Positions 24,770 through 33,344 of a DNA stretch of 33,475 nt are shown here, piece after piece. The DNA is from a bacterium. Its GTDB lineage: Bacteria; Bdellovibrionota_C; UBA2361; RFPC01. The stretch covers positions 1 to 33,475 of the forward strand of contig JALEGQ010000224.1 of the NCBI GenBank assembly GCA_022763385.1, in the 5' to 3' direction. The notes under the pieces are model-generated. The model saw only the letters and a program-made list of their open reading frames with translations. It had not been told where the DNA came from and made no database searches. The translations under genes and the position numbers were made by a program. How positions within the stretch are numbered: position 1 is the first letter of the stretch; each line of letters opens with the position of its first letter.

Positions 24770-25947
24770 CCGTTTTCCTCCGAGAAAAGCCCTAGATTCT
24801 GAGAAACAGGGCGACCAGGGGGTGAGATCGGTTCTCTTCCAATGTGCGAGTACCCCAGCGGAGTGACCTCCCGCCCCCGCTTCGTACGAGCGATAAAGCC
24901 GCACTGCAACAGAAACGGTTCGTAGACATCTTCAAGGGTGTTCCGCTCTTCCCCGATCGCGGCCGCGATCGTATCGATCCCCACCGGTCCCCCTCCAAAT
25001 TTATCAACGATCGTCGTGAGGATTAGCCGATCCATATCATCAAGTCCGTGATCATCTACGTGCAGCCGAGCAAGAGCTTCATCAGTCAGTGCACTCGTGA
25101 TGCAGTCAGATCCCCGATACTGTACGAAATCTCGTACCCGCTTCAACAAGCGATTCGCGATGCGTGGTGTTCCCCGCGACCGCGCTCCGATTGCGAGGGC
25201 GGCTGATTCTTCAATGGCGATCTCAAGGATAGAGGCGGAACGCTTCACGATCTCTGCGAGTTGATCTTCGGAGTAAAATGAGAGCCGTAGGGCGATCCCA
25301 AACCGGTCACGCAAAGGAGAGGTCAGGAGGCCTGTTCGTGTCGTCGCACCGACCAGGGTAAAGGGCTTCAGATCGATCCGCACTGATTTTGCTGACGGCC
25401 CCTGCCCGATCAGAATATCAAGCTCGAAATCTTCCATAGCAGGATAGAGTACTTCCTCCACCACCCGTGGAAGCCGGTGAATCTCATCGATAAAAAGCAC
25501 ATCCCGCTCAGAGAGTGCAGTGAGGATGGCCGCCAAATCTCCGGGCTTTTCTATCACCGGACCCGAAGTCGCTTTAAACCCGACTCCAAGCTCAGAGGCA
25601 AGGATACGTGCCAGAGAGGTTTTTCCAAGGCCTGGCGGTCCGTGAAGCAAGACGTGATCGAGGGCCTCAATCCGAACACCCGCGGCATTACAGGCGATCT
25701 TCAGGTTCTCCTTGACGGTCTCCTGCCCAATGTAGCTCTCAAACCCATCAGGCCGAAGCGAAGAGAGGTGTCCTTCCTCATCCGCTTGCTCATGTGGGTC
25801 CCTTAGCTCACTTCTCTGCACGACTTCCCCAGCAGACGAGGAGTCGTGCGCGGCTGGAATATCACCCCAATCTCCCCAGATCTCTAACTCATCGCGAAGA
25901 CCCGCGTTCTCTCCCTTTTTACTCCTGTCATCACCCTCATCTGCCAA
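24766..25947 (-). CDS. ruvB: Holliday junction branch migration ATPase RuvB
   Basis: RuvB is the hexameric motor that drives branch migration with RuvA. The core is standard: [19 protein letters not shown], Walker [32 protein letters not shown], Walker [12 protein letters not shown], the RuvA-contact hairpin [18 protein letters not shown], sensor [18 protein letters not shown], and a C-terminal winged domain ([21 protein letters not shown]). The frame starts at ATG 25947 (393 residues). That leaves an acidic extension of about 40 residues before the conserved part, with WGDWGD inside it. A GTG at 25821 with GGGGAAG upstream would remove most of it, so the start is uncertain. It lies 21 bases after ruvA. 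Confidence 0.96.
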   Translation of the reverse strand: MADEGDDRSKKGENAGLRDELEIWGDWGDIPAAHDSSSAGEVVQRSELRDPHEQADEEGHLSSLRPDGFESYIGQETVKENLKIACNAAGVRIEALDHVLLHGPPGLGKTSLARILASELGVGFKATSGPVIEKPGDLAAILTALSERDVLFIDEIHRLPRVVEEVLYPAMEDFELDILIGQGPSAKSVRIDLKPFTLVGATTRTGLLTSPLRDRFGIALRLSFYSEDQLAEIVKRSASILEIAIEESAALAIGARSRGTPRIANRLLKRVRDFVQYRGSDCITSALTDEALARLHVDDHGLDDMDRLILTTIVDKFGGGPVGIDTIAAAIGEERNTLEDVYEPFLLQCGFIARTKRGREVTPLGYSHIGREPISPPGRPVSQNLGLFSEENG

Positions 25948-25968
25948 CGGACTCTCCCCTTACCCTAC

Positions 25969-26595
25969 CTAAAGATACGACAATCCAGCCTTCACCACAT
26001 CACCCGCATCAGTAAAATGGGGAGACTCTTTAAAAACCTTCTCTACTGCCCCTTCAGCGTCCGCTCGCGAAAATCCGAGAGAAAGAAGGGCGAGTGTCGC
26101 ATCGTTCCGAGTCTCAGCACGACGGTCACCACCTGCGCCACGAATATCTCTGATCACTTCAATCTGTTCGGTGAGATGAGAAGAGGTGAGCGCATATGAA
26201 GCGACCTTATCTTTCAGCTCGAGCACAATTCGCCCCGCAGTTTTCTTGCCGATCCCCTTCGCTCGCTGGATCTTTGCCGCGTCACCGCTCCCGAGCACCC
26301 GAATGAGCTCTGCCGCAGGCATGGAAGAGAGCACTTCAAGGGCGCTCTTTGGGCCTACTCCATTTACCTGCAGAAGAAATTGAAAGAGCTGTTGCTCAAG
26401 CTTTTCAGAGAATCCGTAGAGTCGGATCTCAGACTCCTTCATCTCGGTATGGATCGTAAGCGTTGCCTCACTGTTCACCAACAGGGCATCGAGCGTTGAT
26501 TGCGGGCAGTGAACGGTGTATCCGACTCCGTTGACGTCGAGTACCACGCCACTCGCATCTCGCTCTACAATGGTGCCTCGTAGTCGACCAATCAT
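25969..26595 (-). CDS. ruvA: Holliday junction DNA-binding protein RuvA
   Basis: RuvA tetramers bind the four-way junction and load RuvB. The 208-residue protein from ATG 26595 starts with the family's MIGRLRGTIVERD and VVLDVNGVGYTVHCP (OB-fold). It has two helix-hairpin-helix motifs (LLQVNGVGPKSALEVLSSM and IQRAKGIGKKTAGRIVLELKDK) and a C-terminal domain III (NDATLALLSLGFSRADAEGAV) that contacts RuvB. AGGAGATGAGGGG lies before the start. The frame remains open upstream into yebC, but family length and motif position support 26595. It lies 19 bases after yebC. ruvC, often between yebC and ruvA, is absent. Confidence 0.97.
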   Translation of the reverse strand: MIGRLRGTIVERDASGVVLDVNGVGYTVHCPQSTLDALLVNSEATLTIHTEMKESEIRLYGFSEKLEQQLFQFLLQVNGVGPKSALEVLSSMPAAELIRVLGSGDAAKIQRAKGIGKKTAGRIVLELKDKVASYALTSSHLTEQIEVIRDIRGAGGDRRAETRNDATLALLSLGFSRADAEGAVEKVFKESPHFTDAGDVVKAGLSYL

Positions 26596-26614
26596 CCCCT
26601 CATCTCCTGTTGCG

Positions 26615-27364
26615 TCACGCCGCCGAGATCCGCTCAAGCTCGCCTTCATCAAGCTCAAAATTTGCGACCACCCGCTGCACATCATCGAGATCCTCGAGGA
26701 CCTCCAACAACTTCAGCAGACTCTCGGCCTCCTTCCCACTCACCTGAATGGAGTTGTCGGGGATAGGGATGAGTTCCCCCTCAAACTCATGCCCGAGCTG
26801 CTCGATCGCATCTCTTACCGCGCCAAATTGGGTCGGATCACACTGAACCTCCCACACATCACCGTCTTCCTTGAGGTCTTCTGCACCGGCTTCGATGATA
26901 CACTCGAAAAGCTCCTCTTCGGAGACCAGCTCACGAGCAATGGTGAATACACCCCGCTCCTGAAATTGATAGGCAACGGAGTTCGTGCTGCCGAGACTCC
27001 CGCCGTACTTGGTAAAGGCGTGACGAACCTCAGCGACGGTGCGGTTTCGATTCTCGGTCAATGTTTGCACCAAGATCGCTATCCCTCCTGGACCGTACCC
27101 CTCATAGACCACATCCTCGTAGTCTACCCCGTCGAGGTTGCCGGCTCCCTTATTAATGGCCCGCTCAATGTTATCATTCGGGACACTATTGGACTTCGCA
27201 ATCTGAACCGCGACCTTGAGCCGGGGGTTTCCGCTGACATCAGCACCTCCCATCTTGGCAGCCACCTGCACTTCCTTCAGCAGCTTGGTAAAGTTCGCAC
27301 CACGTTTTGCGTCGTTTGCCGCCTTCTTTCGTTTTATCTTCGACCACTTCGAATGACCTGCCAT
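26615..27364 (-). CDS. yebC: YebC/TACO1-family protein
   Basis: A 249-residue member of the YebC/PmpR/TACO1 family; recent work links the family to translation of stall-prone sequences, and older work to transcription control. The start MAGHSKWSKIKRKKAANDAKRG is diagnostic. Other family blocks are NPRLKVAVQIAKSNSVPNDNIERAI, YEGYGPGGIAILVQTLTENRNRTVAEVRHAFTKYGG and VAYQFQERGVF, with a closing VEPD-like region here read as EVLEDLDDVQRVVANFEL. AGGAAGGAGAG precedes the ATG. It is the first gene of the minus-strand operon (yebC-ruvA-ruvB-DUF4390-ntrY-fbp) and is divergent from the penicillin-binding protein gene. Confidence 0.97.
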   Translation of the reverse strand: MAGHSKWSKIKRKKAANDAKRGANFTKLLKEVQVAAKMGGADVSGNPRLKVAVQIAKSNSVPNDNIERAINKGAGNLDGVDYEDVVYEGYGPGGIAILVQTLTENRNRTVAEVRHAFTKYGGSLGSTNSVAYQFQERGVFTIARELVSEEELFECIIEAGAEDLKEDGDVWEVQCDPTQFGAVRDAIEQLGHEFEGELIPIPDNSIQVSGKEAESLLKLLEVLEDLDDVQRVVANFELDEGELERISAA

Positions 27365-27444
27365 GCTCTCCTTCCTCCTCCCACCGGAAAGACGCCTTCC
27401 CTGAACGACACCAGTGAGGTCTACTGTTCAGGATAACCTACAGG
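27365..27444. promoter_or_regulatory. Divergent promoter region (yebC operon / PBP operon)
   Basis: This 80-base gap between two outward-facing gene starts must hold, or closely border, promoters for both operons. The yebC ribosome site (AGGAAGGAGAG on the minus strand) occupies its left edge. No convincing -35/-10 pair or operator can be assigned by eye. Confidence 0.4.
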
Positions 27445-29715
27445 ATGGGGTGCTATTTGCCTAATTCGCCTAAAAAACGACGTTATAAAAAGACGTCGAG
27501 AAAGAATAGTCGGAACCGTAAGAAGGGTCAATCACGCAAGAAGCGGCGACCAGCACCGCGCTGGGGACGTCTGGTGCTCTTTCTCATGCTCTGCGGTCTC
27601 GGCACGATCGGAGGGGCGTTTCTCTGGGCAGAGTACCAGGTACAACGCTATCTCCGAGAAGAGCAGCGAGGGAACTTTCAGGTCTTCGGCACTACCGGTA
27701 TACTGCGAGAGGGGAAAACCACGGTGCTTCCACTTCTCGTCAATTCTCAGGAGAGCACTCTCCTTCACCACCGAGAGCTCCACGAGCTCAGCCCTCATAT
27801 CGTACAGGCGGTTCTCGCCATCGAAGACCGTCGGTTCTTTGAACACCACGGCATTGATCTTCGCGCCATCGCGCGGGCCGCTGTCACCAACCTCGTGGCC
27901 GGAGGAGTTGTTCAGGGAGCGAGTACCCTCACTCAACAGCTCGCAAAAAATCTCTTCCTCTCTCCCGCTCGAACCTTTACCCGAAAGATCCAAGAACTGT
28001 TTATCGCACTCGTGCTCGAGCTCCACCTCACCAAAGACGAACTCCTCACCCTCTATCTGAATACGGTGTACCTTGGGCAAGAAGGACGTGCCCCACTCCT
28101 CGGATTTGCCGCAGCTTCGGAGAGCTTCTTCCGGAAAGATGCGGCAAAGCTCTCGATCGCTGAAGCGGCGCTGCTCGCTGGAATTATCAAAGCTCCCTCA
28201 AGCTTCAATCCTCGCCGACATCCGAAACGAGCACAGGAACGACGAGAGCAGGTCCTCCTCGCCATGCAGGAGATCGGATATCTCTCCGAGGAAAGTCGCA
28301 AGAAGCACGGTGATAAAACCGTTCAGGTACAACCGCCGCTGTTCCGAAAACGATACGCCCCGTTTTTCGAGGTGGCACTGAGACAAAACCTCTCCCAAGG
28401 GGTGTATCTCGATGTTCTCCAAGGACTTCCTTCCCGAGTAATCACCGGCCTCTCGCAGGAGCTCCAACAGTGCGGAGAAGAGGCGCTCGTCAGTCAGCTC
28501 CGTCACCTCGAAAAAAACTCGCCAGCGCTCCGAAAACAGAAGAAGGCGCTTGAGGCCGGACTCGTGGCACTGGATCCCACCACGGGGTCAGTACGAGCGT
28601 GGGTCGGTGGCCGTGACTACTCGAAGAATCAGTTCGATCACGTTCTCCAAGCAAAGAGACCGATCGGCTCAACCGTCAAACCATTTATCTACCTCACGGC
28701 GCTCGACCCCGCACTCAACTCCTATCGGGCCGCTACCCTCCGTTCGATCCTCCCGGACGAACCGATCTCCGTAAAGCTTCCGAACGGAGATCGGTGGAGT
28801 CCTTCAAATGCCGACCGCAAATTTCGAGGGAACGTCACCCTTCGATACGCGCTCGAACGATCGTTAAACCTCCCCCCGATCCACGTGACTCGACGAGTTG
28901 GAGTAGATGCGGTTCGGAAGACCCTCCAAAGCTTTCGCATTCACCAAAATCCTCCCCGCGTGCTTGCGCTCGCCCTGGGGGCCGTTGAGACCGATCTCCT
29001 CTCCCTCACCGCGGCCTACGGTGCTCTTGCCAATGAAGGAAGGTATATCGCGCCAAAACTCTTCGAAAAGGTCGTGCATGAGGATGGAGAGCTGCTCTAC
29101 CAACCCCGCTCGCTCGATCACGAAGTGGCAGATCCGGGGGCAACCTTTCTCGTTACCGACGCCTTGAAAGGAGTGGTTGCCCGTGGAACCGGTCGTCGGG
29201 CGAGGCCGAAGCGACATGCAGAGATGGTTGCGGGAAAGACGGGAACGAGTCAGGATGGAAGAGACGCTTGGTTTATCGGCTACGTACCACGGCTCGTGAC
29301 CGGAGTGTGGGTGGGGTTCGATGATAATGCTCCCCTCCACCTCAGTGGGGGATCCGCCGCAGCTCCGATCTGGAAGAAGTTTATGGAATGCGCCGATCCC
29401 TATCTTGCGTTCCCCGCTCCGATCGCACCTCGTAATGTCGTCCGAGTAGTGCTCGATGGGGAGAGTGGCGAGCGGTATACGGAGCGGTGCCCAGAGGCGA
29501 ATCGGATCTCGGAGCTCTTTCTTCGCGGCAGTGAGCCCATTCGGCGGTGCTCACTGCATGGGGTTACTCACCGAGAACGGCAGGATGAACGAGATGGAGG
29601 CGAGGGCTCTCCACCGAGTAAGGGATCGCCGAAAGGGGGCTCTAATGAAGAACGACGAGATTTCCACGAGAAGAAAAAAGAGAGAGGGTTTTTTGAACGA
29701 ATTTTTGGACTCTAA
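27445..29715 (+). CDS. Bifunctional penicillin-binding protein (class A, PBP1-type)
   Basis: A 756-residue inner-membrane enzyme that polymerises lipid II and cross-links peptidoglycan. A very basic N-terminus (residues 10-40) precedes one membrane helix at about 42-61 (RLVLFLMLCGLGTIGGAFLWA). The GT51 glycosyltransferase domain has AIEDRRFFEHHGIDLRA with the catalytic Glu127, QGASTLTQQLAKNLFLSPART, and ELLTLYLNTVYLGQ. The transpeptidase domain has GSTVKPF (Ser409 and Lys412 of the SxxK motif), RSLNLPPIHV (SxN) and AGKTGTS (KTG, 598-600). The C-terminal tail after CSLHGV is a charged, Gly/Lys-rich low-complexity region, and its last 71 bases overlap msrA. The architecture resembles PBP1b/PBP1a; the exact name is not certain. 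Confidence 0.95.
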   Translation: MGCYLPNSPKKRRYKKTSRKNSRNRKKGQSRKKRRPAPRWGRLVLFLMLCGLGTIGGAFLWAEYQVQRYLREEQRGNFQVFGTTGILREGKTTVLPLLVNSQESTLLHHRELHELSPHIVQAVLAIEDRRFFEHHGIDLRAIARAAVTNLVAGGVVQGASTLTQQLAKNLFLSPARTFTRKIQELFIALVLELHLTKDELLTLYLNTVYLGQEGRAPLLGFAAASESFFRKDAAKLSIAEAALLAGIIKAPSSFNPRRHPKRAQERREQVLLAMQEIGYLSEESRKKHGDKTVQVQPPLFRKRYAPFFEVALRQNLSQGVYLDVLQGLPSRVITGLSQELQQCGEEALVSQLRHLEKNSPALRKQKKALEAGLVALDPTTGSVRAWVGGRDYSKNQFDHVLQAKRPIGSTVKPFIYLTALDPALNSYRAATLRSILPDEPISVKLPNGDRWSPSNADRKFRGNVTLRYALERSLNLPPIHVTRRVGVDAVRKTLQSFRIHQNPPRVLALALGAVETDLLSLTAAYGALANEGRYIAPKLFEKVVHEDGELLYQPRSLDHEVADPGATFLVTDALKGVVARGTGRRARPKRHAEMVAGKTGTSQDGRDAWFIGYVPRLVTGVWVGFDDNAPLHLSGGSAAAPIWKKFMECADPYLAFPAPIAPRNVVRVVLDGESGERYTERCPEANRISELFLRGSEPIRRCSLHGVTHRERQDERDGGEGSPPSKGSPKGGSNEERRDFHEKKKERGFFERIFGL

Positions 29716-30439
29716 GCTTTTCAGATTGAGGAAATCAGAGAGAGTGCTCCTCTCTGTGCTCTTCGTGATCTTCCTCTTCGGGGCCCCCCTCTGCTCGGCA
29801 GAAGATCAGCCGTCCGCTGCCAAGTCTCCCGAGACAGAGCAAGAAGCGATCGAGAAAACCACTGGAGCTCGCCTCCTTCCGGTCGAAAAGAACCCGAATG
29901 CAGCACTCCCAACCGAGAAGGTTGCGGTCTTTGCTGGCGGATGTTTTTGGTGCATGGAGCCCCCATTCGACAAAAAGAAAGGGGTACTTGAAACGATCTC
30001 AGGATATACCGGAGGAAAGATCGCCAACCCAACCTATTCAGAGGTCACCGGGAAAAACACCGGTCACTATGAAGCGCTGCAGGTACGATACGATCCACAG
30101 GTAGTCTCGTACGAGGAACTCCTCGAGATCTTCTGGCGAAACATTGATCCCTTTGATGGAGAAGGTCAGTTCTGTGACCGTGGGCCACAGTATCGAGCAG
30201 CGCTCTTTGTGGCCGATGCGGAGGAGCGAGCGCTTGCCGAAGCTTCACTCGCCGAAAAGAAGGAGGAACTCCGCTCTCGGGGCTCGGTAGCAACCGTGAT
30301 ATTGCCTCTGTCAAAGTTTTATCCTGCAGAGGAGTATCACCAAAACTACTACCAGAAGAACAAGCTCCGCTATGCCTACTACCGAAAGGCGTGTGGACGA
30401 GACAAACGTCTTGAAGAGGTGTGGGAAGATGCCTTTTAA
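29645..30439 (+). CDS. msrA: Exported peptide methionine-S-sulfoxide reductase MsrA
   Basis: MsrA repairs oxidised methionine (S-sulfoxide form). From the ATG at 29645 (AAGGGGG upstream) the product is 264 residues. The first 54 residues form an export signal: a long basic n-region, a hydrophobic core RVLLSVLFVIFLFGAPLC, and a cut near SAED; so the enzyme should be periplasmic. APLC does not fit a lipobox. The catalytic motif FAGGCFWCMEPPF (Cys100) and GYTGGKIANPTYSEVTGKNTGHYEALQVRYDP are typical. A likely recycling Cys lies near the C-terminus (KACGRDK). The start lies 71 bases inside the PBP gene; a TTG at 29726 is an alternative without a ribosome site. No msrB is nearby. Confidence 0.93.
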   Translation: MKNDEISTRRKKREGFLNEFLDSKLFRLRKSERVLLSVLFVIFLFGAPLCSAEDQPSAAKSPETEQEAIEKTTGARLLPVEKNPNAALPTEKVAVFAGGCFWCMEPPFDKKKGVLETISGYTGGKIANPTYSEVTGKNTGHYEALQVRYDPQVVSYEELLEIFWRNIDPFDGEGQFCDRGPQYRAALFVADAEERALAEASLAEKKEELRSRGSVATVILPLSKFYPAEEYHQNYYQKNKLRYAYYRKACGRDKRLEEVWEDAF

Positions 30440-31733
30440 AGAGAAGACGAGTACAGGCCGCCGCGTCATTATCATCGGCGCCGGACTCAGCGGGCTCTAT
30501 GCGGGAAAACTCCTCCACGAGGCGGGCCATCAGGTAACGATCCTCGAGAAAGAAGAACGCATCGGTGGTCGAGTCGTCACCGAAGAGGTCGAGGGTTTTC
30601 TGGTGGATCGTGGATTTCAGATCCTCCTTCCGGCCTATCCCGAGGCCAAGGCCGCTTTTGATTATGTGAGCCTCGATCTGAAACGGTTTCGCCGCGGGGC
30701 TCGCATCTATCACCACAACCATTGGGAAGAACTACGAGACCCCTTAGACTCTCCGTGGCGGGCGATGCTCTCTGCTTTCTCCAAGGTGGGAACGGTGCGA
30801 GACAAACTCGCTCTTGGAGCCCTTCAACTCCGTGCTGCCAATGGCACCCTCCAAGGAAGGAAAGATCGAACGACCCGCGACTATCTTGAAGAGATCGGAT
30901 TCTCAACGAAGATGATGGAGCACTTCTTTATTCCATTTTTCGAGGGAGTTTTTCTCGAAGCAGGGCTTACCCGCCCGAGTACCGAGTTCGCCTTCTACTT
31001 TCGGATGTTTGCGGAAGACGGCGGCGCTCTTCCGGCTCATGGAATGGCAGAGCTTCCGAAACAGCTCGCCCTCGACCTGGAAGACCACGAAATCCGTTTG
31101 CAGTCGGAGGTCACGGCGATATCAACACACGAAGGCAATGTGTCGGCGAAACTCTCTAACGGTGAAGAGCTGTACGCCGATGAGATCGTACTCGCTGTTG
31201 AGACCCCTGCCCTTAGTTCAATACTGCGTGGGTGTGGAGTTGAGGTGCCGAAACAACATGATTCAAAAAGAGGAACCGTATCGCTCGCCATAACGGCCAC
31301 CGTTCCACTCAAACTCCCCCCCACTCTTCACCTGGTCCCCCATTCCAGAACCGGCATTCGAAACATCGCCCCACTCTCTTCAGTTGCGCCACAGTACGCG
31401 CGGAATGGAGTGCGACCCGCAGGCTCCACAGAAAGCAGCGGAAGCCATCCTCCAGAACTCTTCTCCGTCAACTTCCTCCACCACAACGAGAGAGATTCTC
31501 ACGAGGATCCTGACGAAGTATTTGCTGAATTGGGTGAGCTCTTTTCGGTTCCGAAAGAGGTATTCCATCTCGTAAAAAGGGATGAGATCCCCGAAGCTCT
31601 CCCGGCTGAGATCATCGATCCCGAAGAGCTCCAGCTCCCCACAAACATCCGAGTGGCCGGTGACGGAGTACTACAGGGCAGCATTAATGGAGCGCTCGTT
31701 TCAGCACGCCGTGCTGTCGCTGACCTTCTCTGA
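30429..31733 (+). CDS. FAD-dependent oxidoreductase (amine oxidase / phytoene desaturase-like)
   Basis: A 434-residue flavoprotein starting at ATG 30429, overlapping the msrA stop by 11 bases. The dinucleotide-binding fold is at the N-terminus: RRVIIIGAGLSGLYAGKLLHEAGHQVTILEKEERIGGRV (GAGLSG at 17-22 and the acidic residue after strand 2). It is followed by FLVDRGFQILLPAYPEA. A second flavin contact lies at the C-terminus, IRVAGDGVLQGSINGALVSARRAV. The mid-part (MMEHFFIPFFEGVFLEAGLTRPST) resembles the amine-oxidase/protoporphyrinogen oxidase/carotenoid desaturase group. The substrate cannot be read from the sequence. Partnership with MsrA is suggested only by the overlap. It converges with the small minus-strand gene 23 bases away; no terminator is visible between them. 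Confidence 0.88.
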   Translation: MPFKEKTSTGRRVIIIGAGLSGLYAGKLLHEAGHQVTILEKEERIGGRVVTEEVEGFLVDRGFQILLPAYPEAKAAFDYVSLDLKRFRRGARIYHHNHWEELRDPLDSPWRAMLSAFSKVGTVRDKLALGALQLRAANGTLQGRKDRTTRDYLEEIGFSTKMMEHFFIPFFEGVFLEAGLTRPSTEFAFYFRMFAEDGGALPAHGMAELPKQLALDLEDHEIRLQSEVTAISTHEGNVSAKLSNGEELYADEIVLAVETPALSSILRGCGVEVPKQHDSKRGTVSLAITATVPLKLPPTLHLVPHSRTGIRNIAPLSSVAPQYARNGVRPAGSTESSGSHPPELFSVNFLHHNERDSHEDPDEVFAELGELFSVPKEVFHLVKRDEIPEALPAEIIDPEELQLPTNIRVAGDGVLQGSINGALVSARRAVADLL

Positions 31734-31756
31734 AAATTGCCCCGGTTCCAGCTTCC

Positions 31757-31948
31757 CTATTGTCCCAAGCCACTCTGGCGGGCCCGTATAAGCTCAGCGA
31801 GCCCTTCAACAGCTTCAGTGATCGCTTCCTCTCTCGTGAAGAAGAGATCTGAAATTTTGATCGTCCCAGTCGTTCGATGAAGCGCCCGAGCAAGCCACTG
31901 GCCGTCGGCATTCTGTTCCACCATGATCTCAACTTCATCTTCGTTCAC
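31757..31948 (-). CDS. Small conserved-looking protein, HicB-like fold possible
   Basis: A 63-residue product starting at GTG 31948, overlapping the sufE stop by four bases (GTGA), which supports that it is real. The pattern VEIMVEQNADGQWLARALHRTTGTIKISDLFFTREEAITEAVEGLAELIR, read as strand-strand-strand-helix, resembles the short HicB-like/RNase-H-like domains (VExDEDGxWVAxxP, then T-x-EEA). There is no HicA partner and no DNA-binding tail, so an antitoxin role is not supported. An accessory role in the sulfur cluster below is possible by position only. Confidence 0.6.
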   Translation of the reverse strand: MNEDEVEIMVEQNADGQWLARALHRTTGTIKISDLFFTREEAITEAVEGLAELIRARQSGLGQ

Positions 31949-32415
31949 GAACTTCTCCCTTCACGTCGGTGACGACGGGCAAGCGCATGCAACACCGCCA
32001 CCATGCTCATCAACCCCTGCCCCTTTCCCATAGAGAGGGTTCTCCCAAAAATCTCATAGGCGAGCTCGGTCGGAATAGCAAGAATCTCCTCACACGACGA
32101 ACCGTTCACCGTCTGCTGAACAATGGCTGCCATCGCCATCGCAGAGATCCCCTGGGGGTTTTCAACGGCAAAAAAGAACTCTAGCCGAGGTGATTCCTGA
32201 GCCTCTTGCTGACCCGATACCACGCGGGAAAATGCAAACACCTCCGACTCACACCCAGGAACCCGAGCCTCTTCTGGATAGGGAGCTTCGGCGATCTCTC
32301 CAGGAACCGAAACGAATTCATCGGAGAGTTCGATTAAGATATCAGCGCGGGTGGCCTCATCAACCCCGGCAAGCTCACGGAGCAACTCTCCGAGCTTCTC
32401 TGGAATGGCCGACAC
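31945..32415 (-). CDS. sufE: SufE-family sulfur acceptor
   Basis: SufE takes persulfide sulfur from a cysteine desulfurase and passes it to the SufBCD scaffold for Fe-S cluster assembly. The GTG at 32415 overlaps the sulfurtransferase stop (TAGTG) and has GAAGGA upstream, giving 156 residues; the frame is open to an ATG at 32469, but that would add an unrelated N-terminus. Family motifs are visible: VPGCESEVF with the reactive Cys55, LEFFFAVENPQGISAMAMAAIVQQTVNG, and MSMVAVLHALAR at the end. No sufS, sufB, sufC or sufD is in the window. Coupling to a rhodanese suggests that it might receive sulfur from that enzyme. Confidence 0.92.
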   Translation of the reverse strand: MSAIPEKLGELLRELAGVDEATRADILIELSDEFVSVPGEIAEAPYPEEARVPGCESEVFAFSRVVSGQQEAQESPRLEFFFAVENPQGISAMAMAAIVQQTVNGSSCEEILAIPTELAYEIFGRTLSMGKGQGLMSMVAVLHALARRHRREGRSS

Positions 32416-33344
32416 TACTGAACATCCTTCTCTATCGGCACACCGACGAGATTCCCCCACTCTGTCCAACTCCCGTCGTAGTTCTTCACCCGTGAGAACC
32501 CGAGGAGGTACCGAAGTACAAACCAGGTCAAACTGCTCCGCTCACCGATCCGACAGTACGCAATCGTCGCCTCATCAGGGGAGAGGCCGTGCTCTTCACC
32601 ATAGATCTGTTTCAGCTCTGTGGCGGGAAGAAAGCTCCCGTCCTCTGGTGAGAGCGCTCTTGCCCACGGAATACTCTTGGCCCCGGGGATATGCCCACCC
32701 CTTAATGCTCCCTCATTTGGATAGTCCGGCATATGCAGCCGCTCGCCCGAGAACTCCTGCTCACTCCGCACATCAACGAGGGCGCCCCCATCGGTACAGT
32801 GCTGAAGCACCTCATCTCGGAAGGCACGATAGGTCACATCGTCCCGTGGTGGTGCGGGGTAGTGCGTCGGAGAGAGCGTCGGAGAGAGCTTCGGAAGCTC
32901 TCGCGTCAGTGAACGCCCCTCCAACTCCCACTTCTTTCTCCCACCATCCATCACGACCGCATTGGAGTGACCATAGAGTTGAAAAACCCAGAAGGCATAG
33001 CACGCCCACCAATTACTCTTGTCACCGTAGAAAACAACGGTGGTGTCGGGGGTAATCTGAGAGCGGGAGAGAAGCGCCGAAAAGGCTTCTTGTCCAACGT
33101 AATCCCGAACAACCGGATCGTTCAGATCACGAACCCAATCGATCTCAACCGCATTCGGAATGTGACCGCTCCGATAGAGGAGTTGATCTTCATTAGATTC
33201 GACGATCCGCACCGTGGGATCATCCAGGTGCTCTTGCACCCACTCGGTAGAAACGAGGACTTCGGGGTTCGCATACCCCCTCTCAGATATCGCCCCTGCG
33301 AATGACTCACTACTTGCCGAAGCTGACACTGCACTCTCTCCCAT
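32415..33344 (-). CDS. Two-domain thiosulfate sulfurtransferase (rhodanese, SseA-type)
   Basis: A 309-residue tandem rhodanese. The first domain (about 25-145) is the inactive one: [24 protein letters not shown] has Asp108 in the catalytic position, as in other tandem rhodaneses. The second domain (about 165-300) has the active loop YCRIGERS with Cys264, typical of thiosulfate sulfurtransferases (CysA/SseA type), preceded by [13 protein letters not shown] and [11 protein letters not shown]. It transfers sulfane sulfur from thiosulfate to an acceptor. The ATG at 33344 is preceded by AAGGATGGAGAG. It is the first gene of the sulfur block, read toward sufE. A 12-base tandem repeat at 32864-32887 encodes SPTLSPT in the linker. 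Confidence 0.93.
   Translation of the reverse strand: MGESAVSASASSESFAGAISERGYANPEVLVSTEWVQEHLDDPTVRIVESNEDQLLYRSGHIPNAVEIDWVRDLNDPVVRDYVGQEAFSALLSRSQITPDTTVVFYGDKSNWWACYAFWVFQLYGHSNAVVMDGGRKKWELEGRSLTRELPKLSPTLSPTHYPAPPRDDVTYRAFRDEVLQHCTDGGALVDVRSEQEFSGERLHMPDYPNEGALRGGHIPGAKSIPWARALSPEDGSFLPATELKQIYGEEHGLSPDEATIAYCRIGERSSLTWFVLRYLLGFSRVKNYDGSWTEWGNLVGVPIEKDVQ

Noticed and set aside
26516-27436. 306-residue plus-strand frame opposite yebC and ruvA
   Set aside because: Both minus-strand genes are unambiguous conserved families, so this is a shadow.
31757-31948. HicB antitoxin of a HicAB pair
   Set aside because: No HicA-like gene is adjacent and the protein lacks a DNA-binding tail; kept only as a small unknown.
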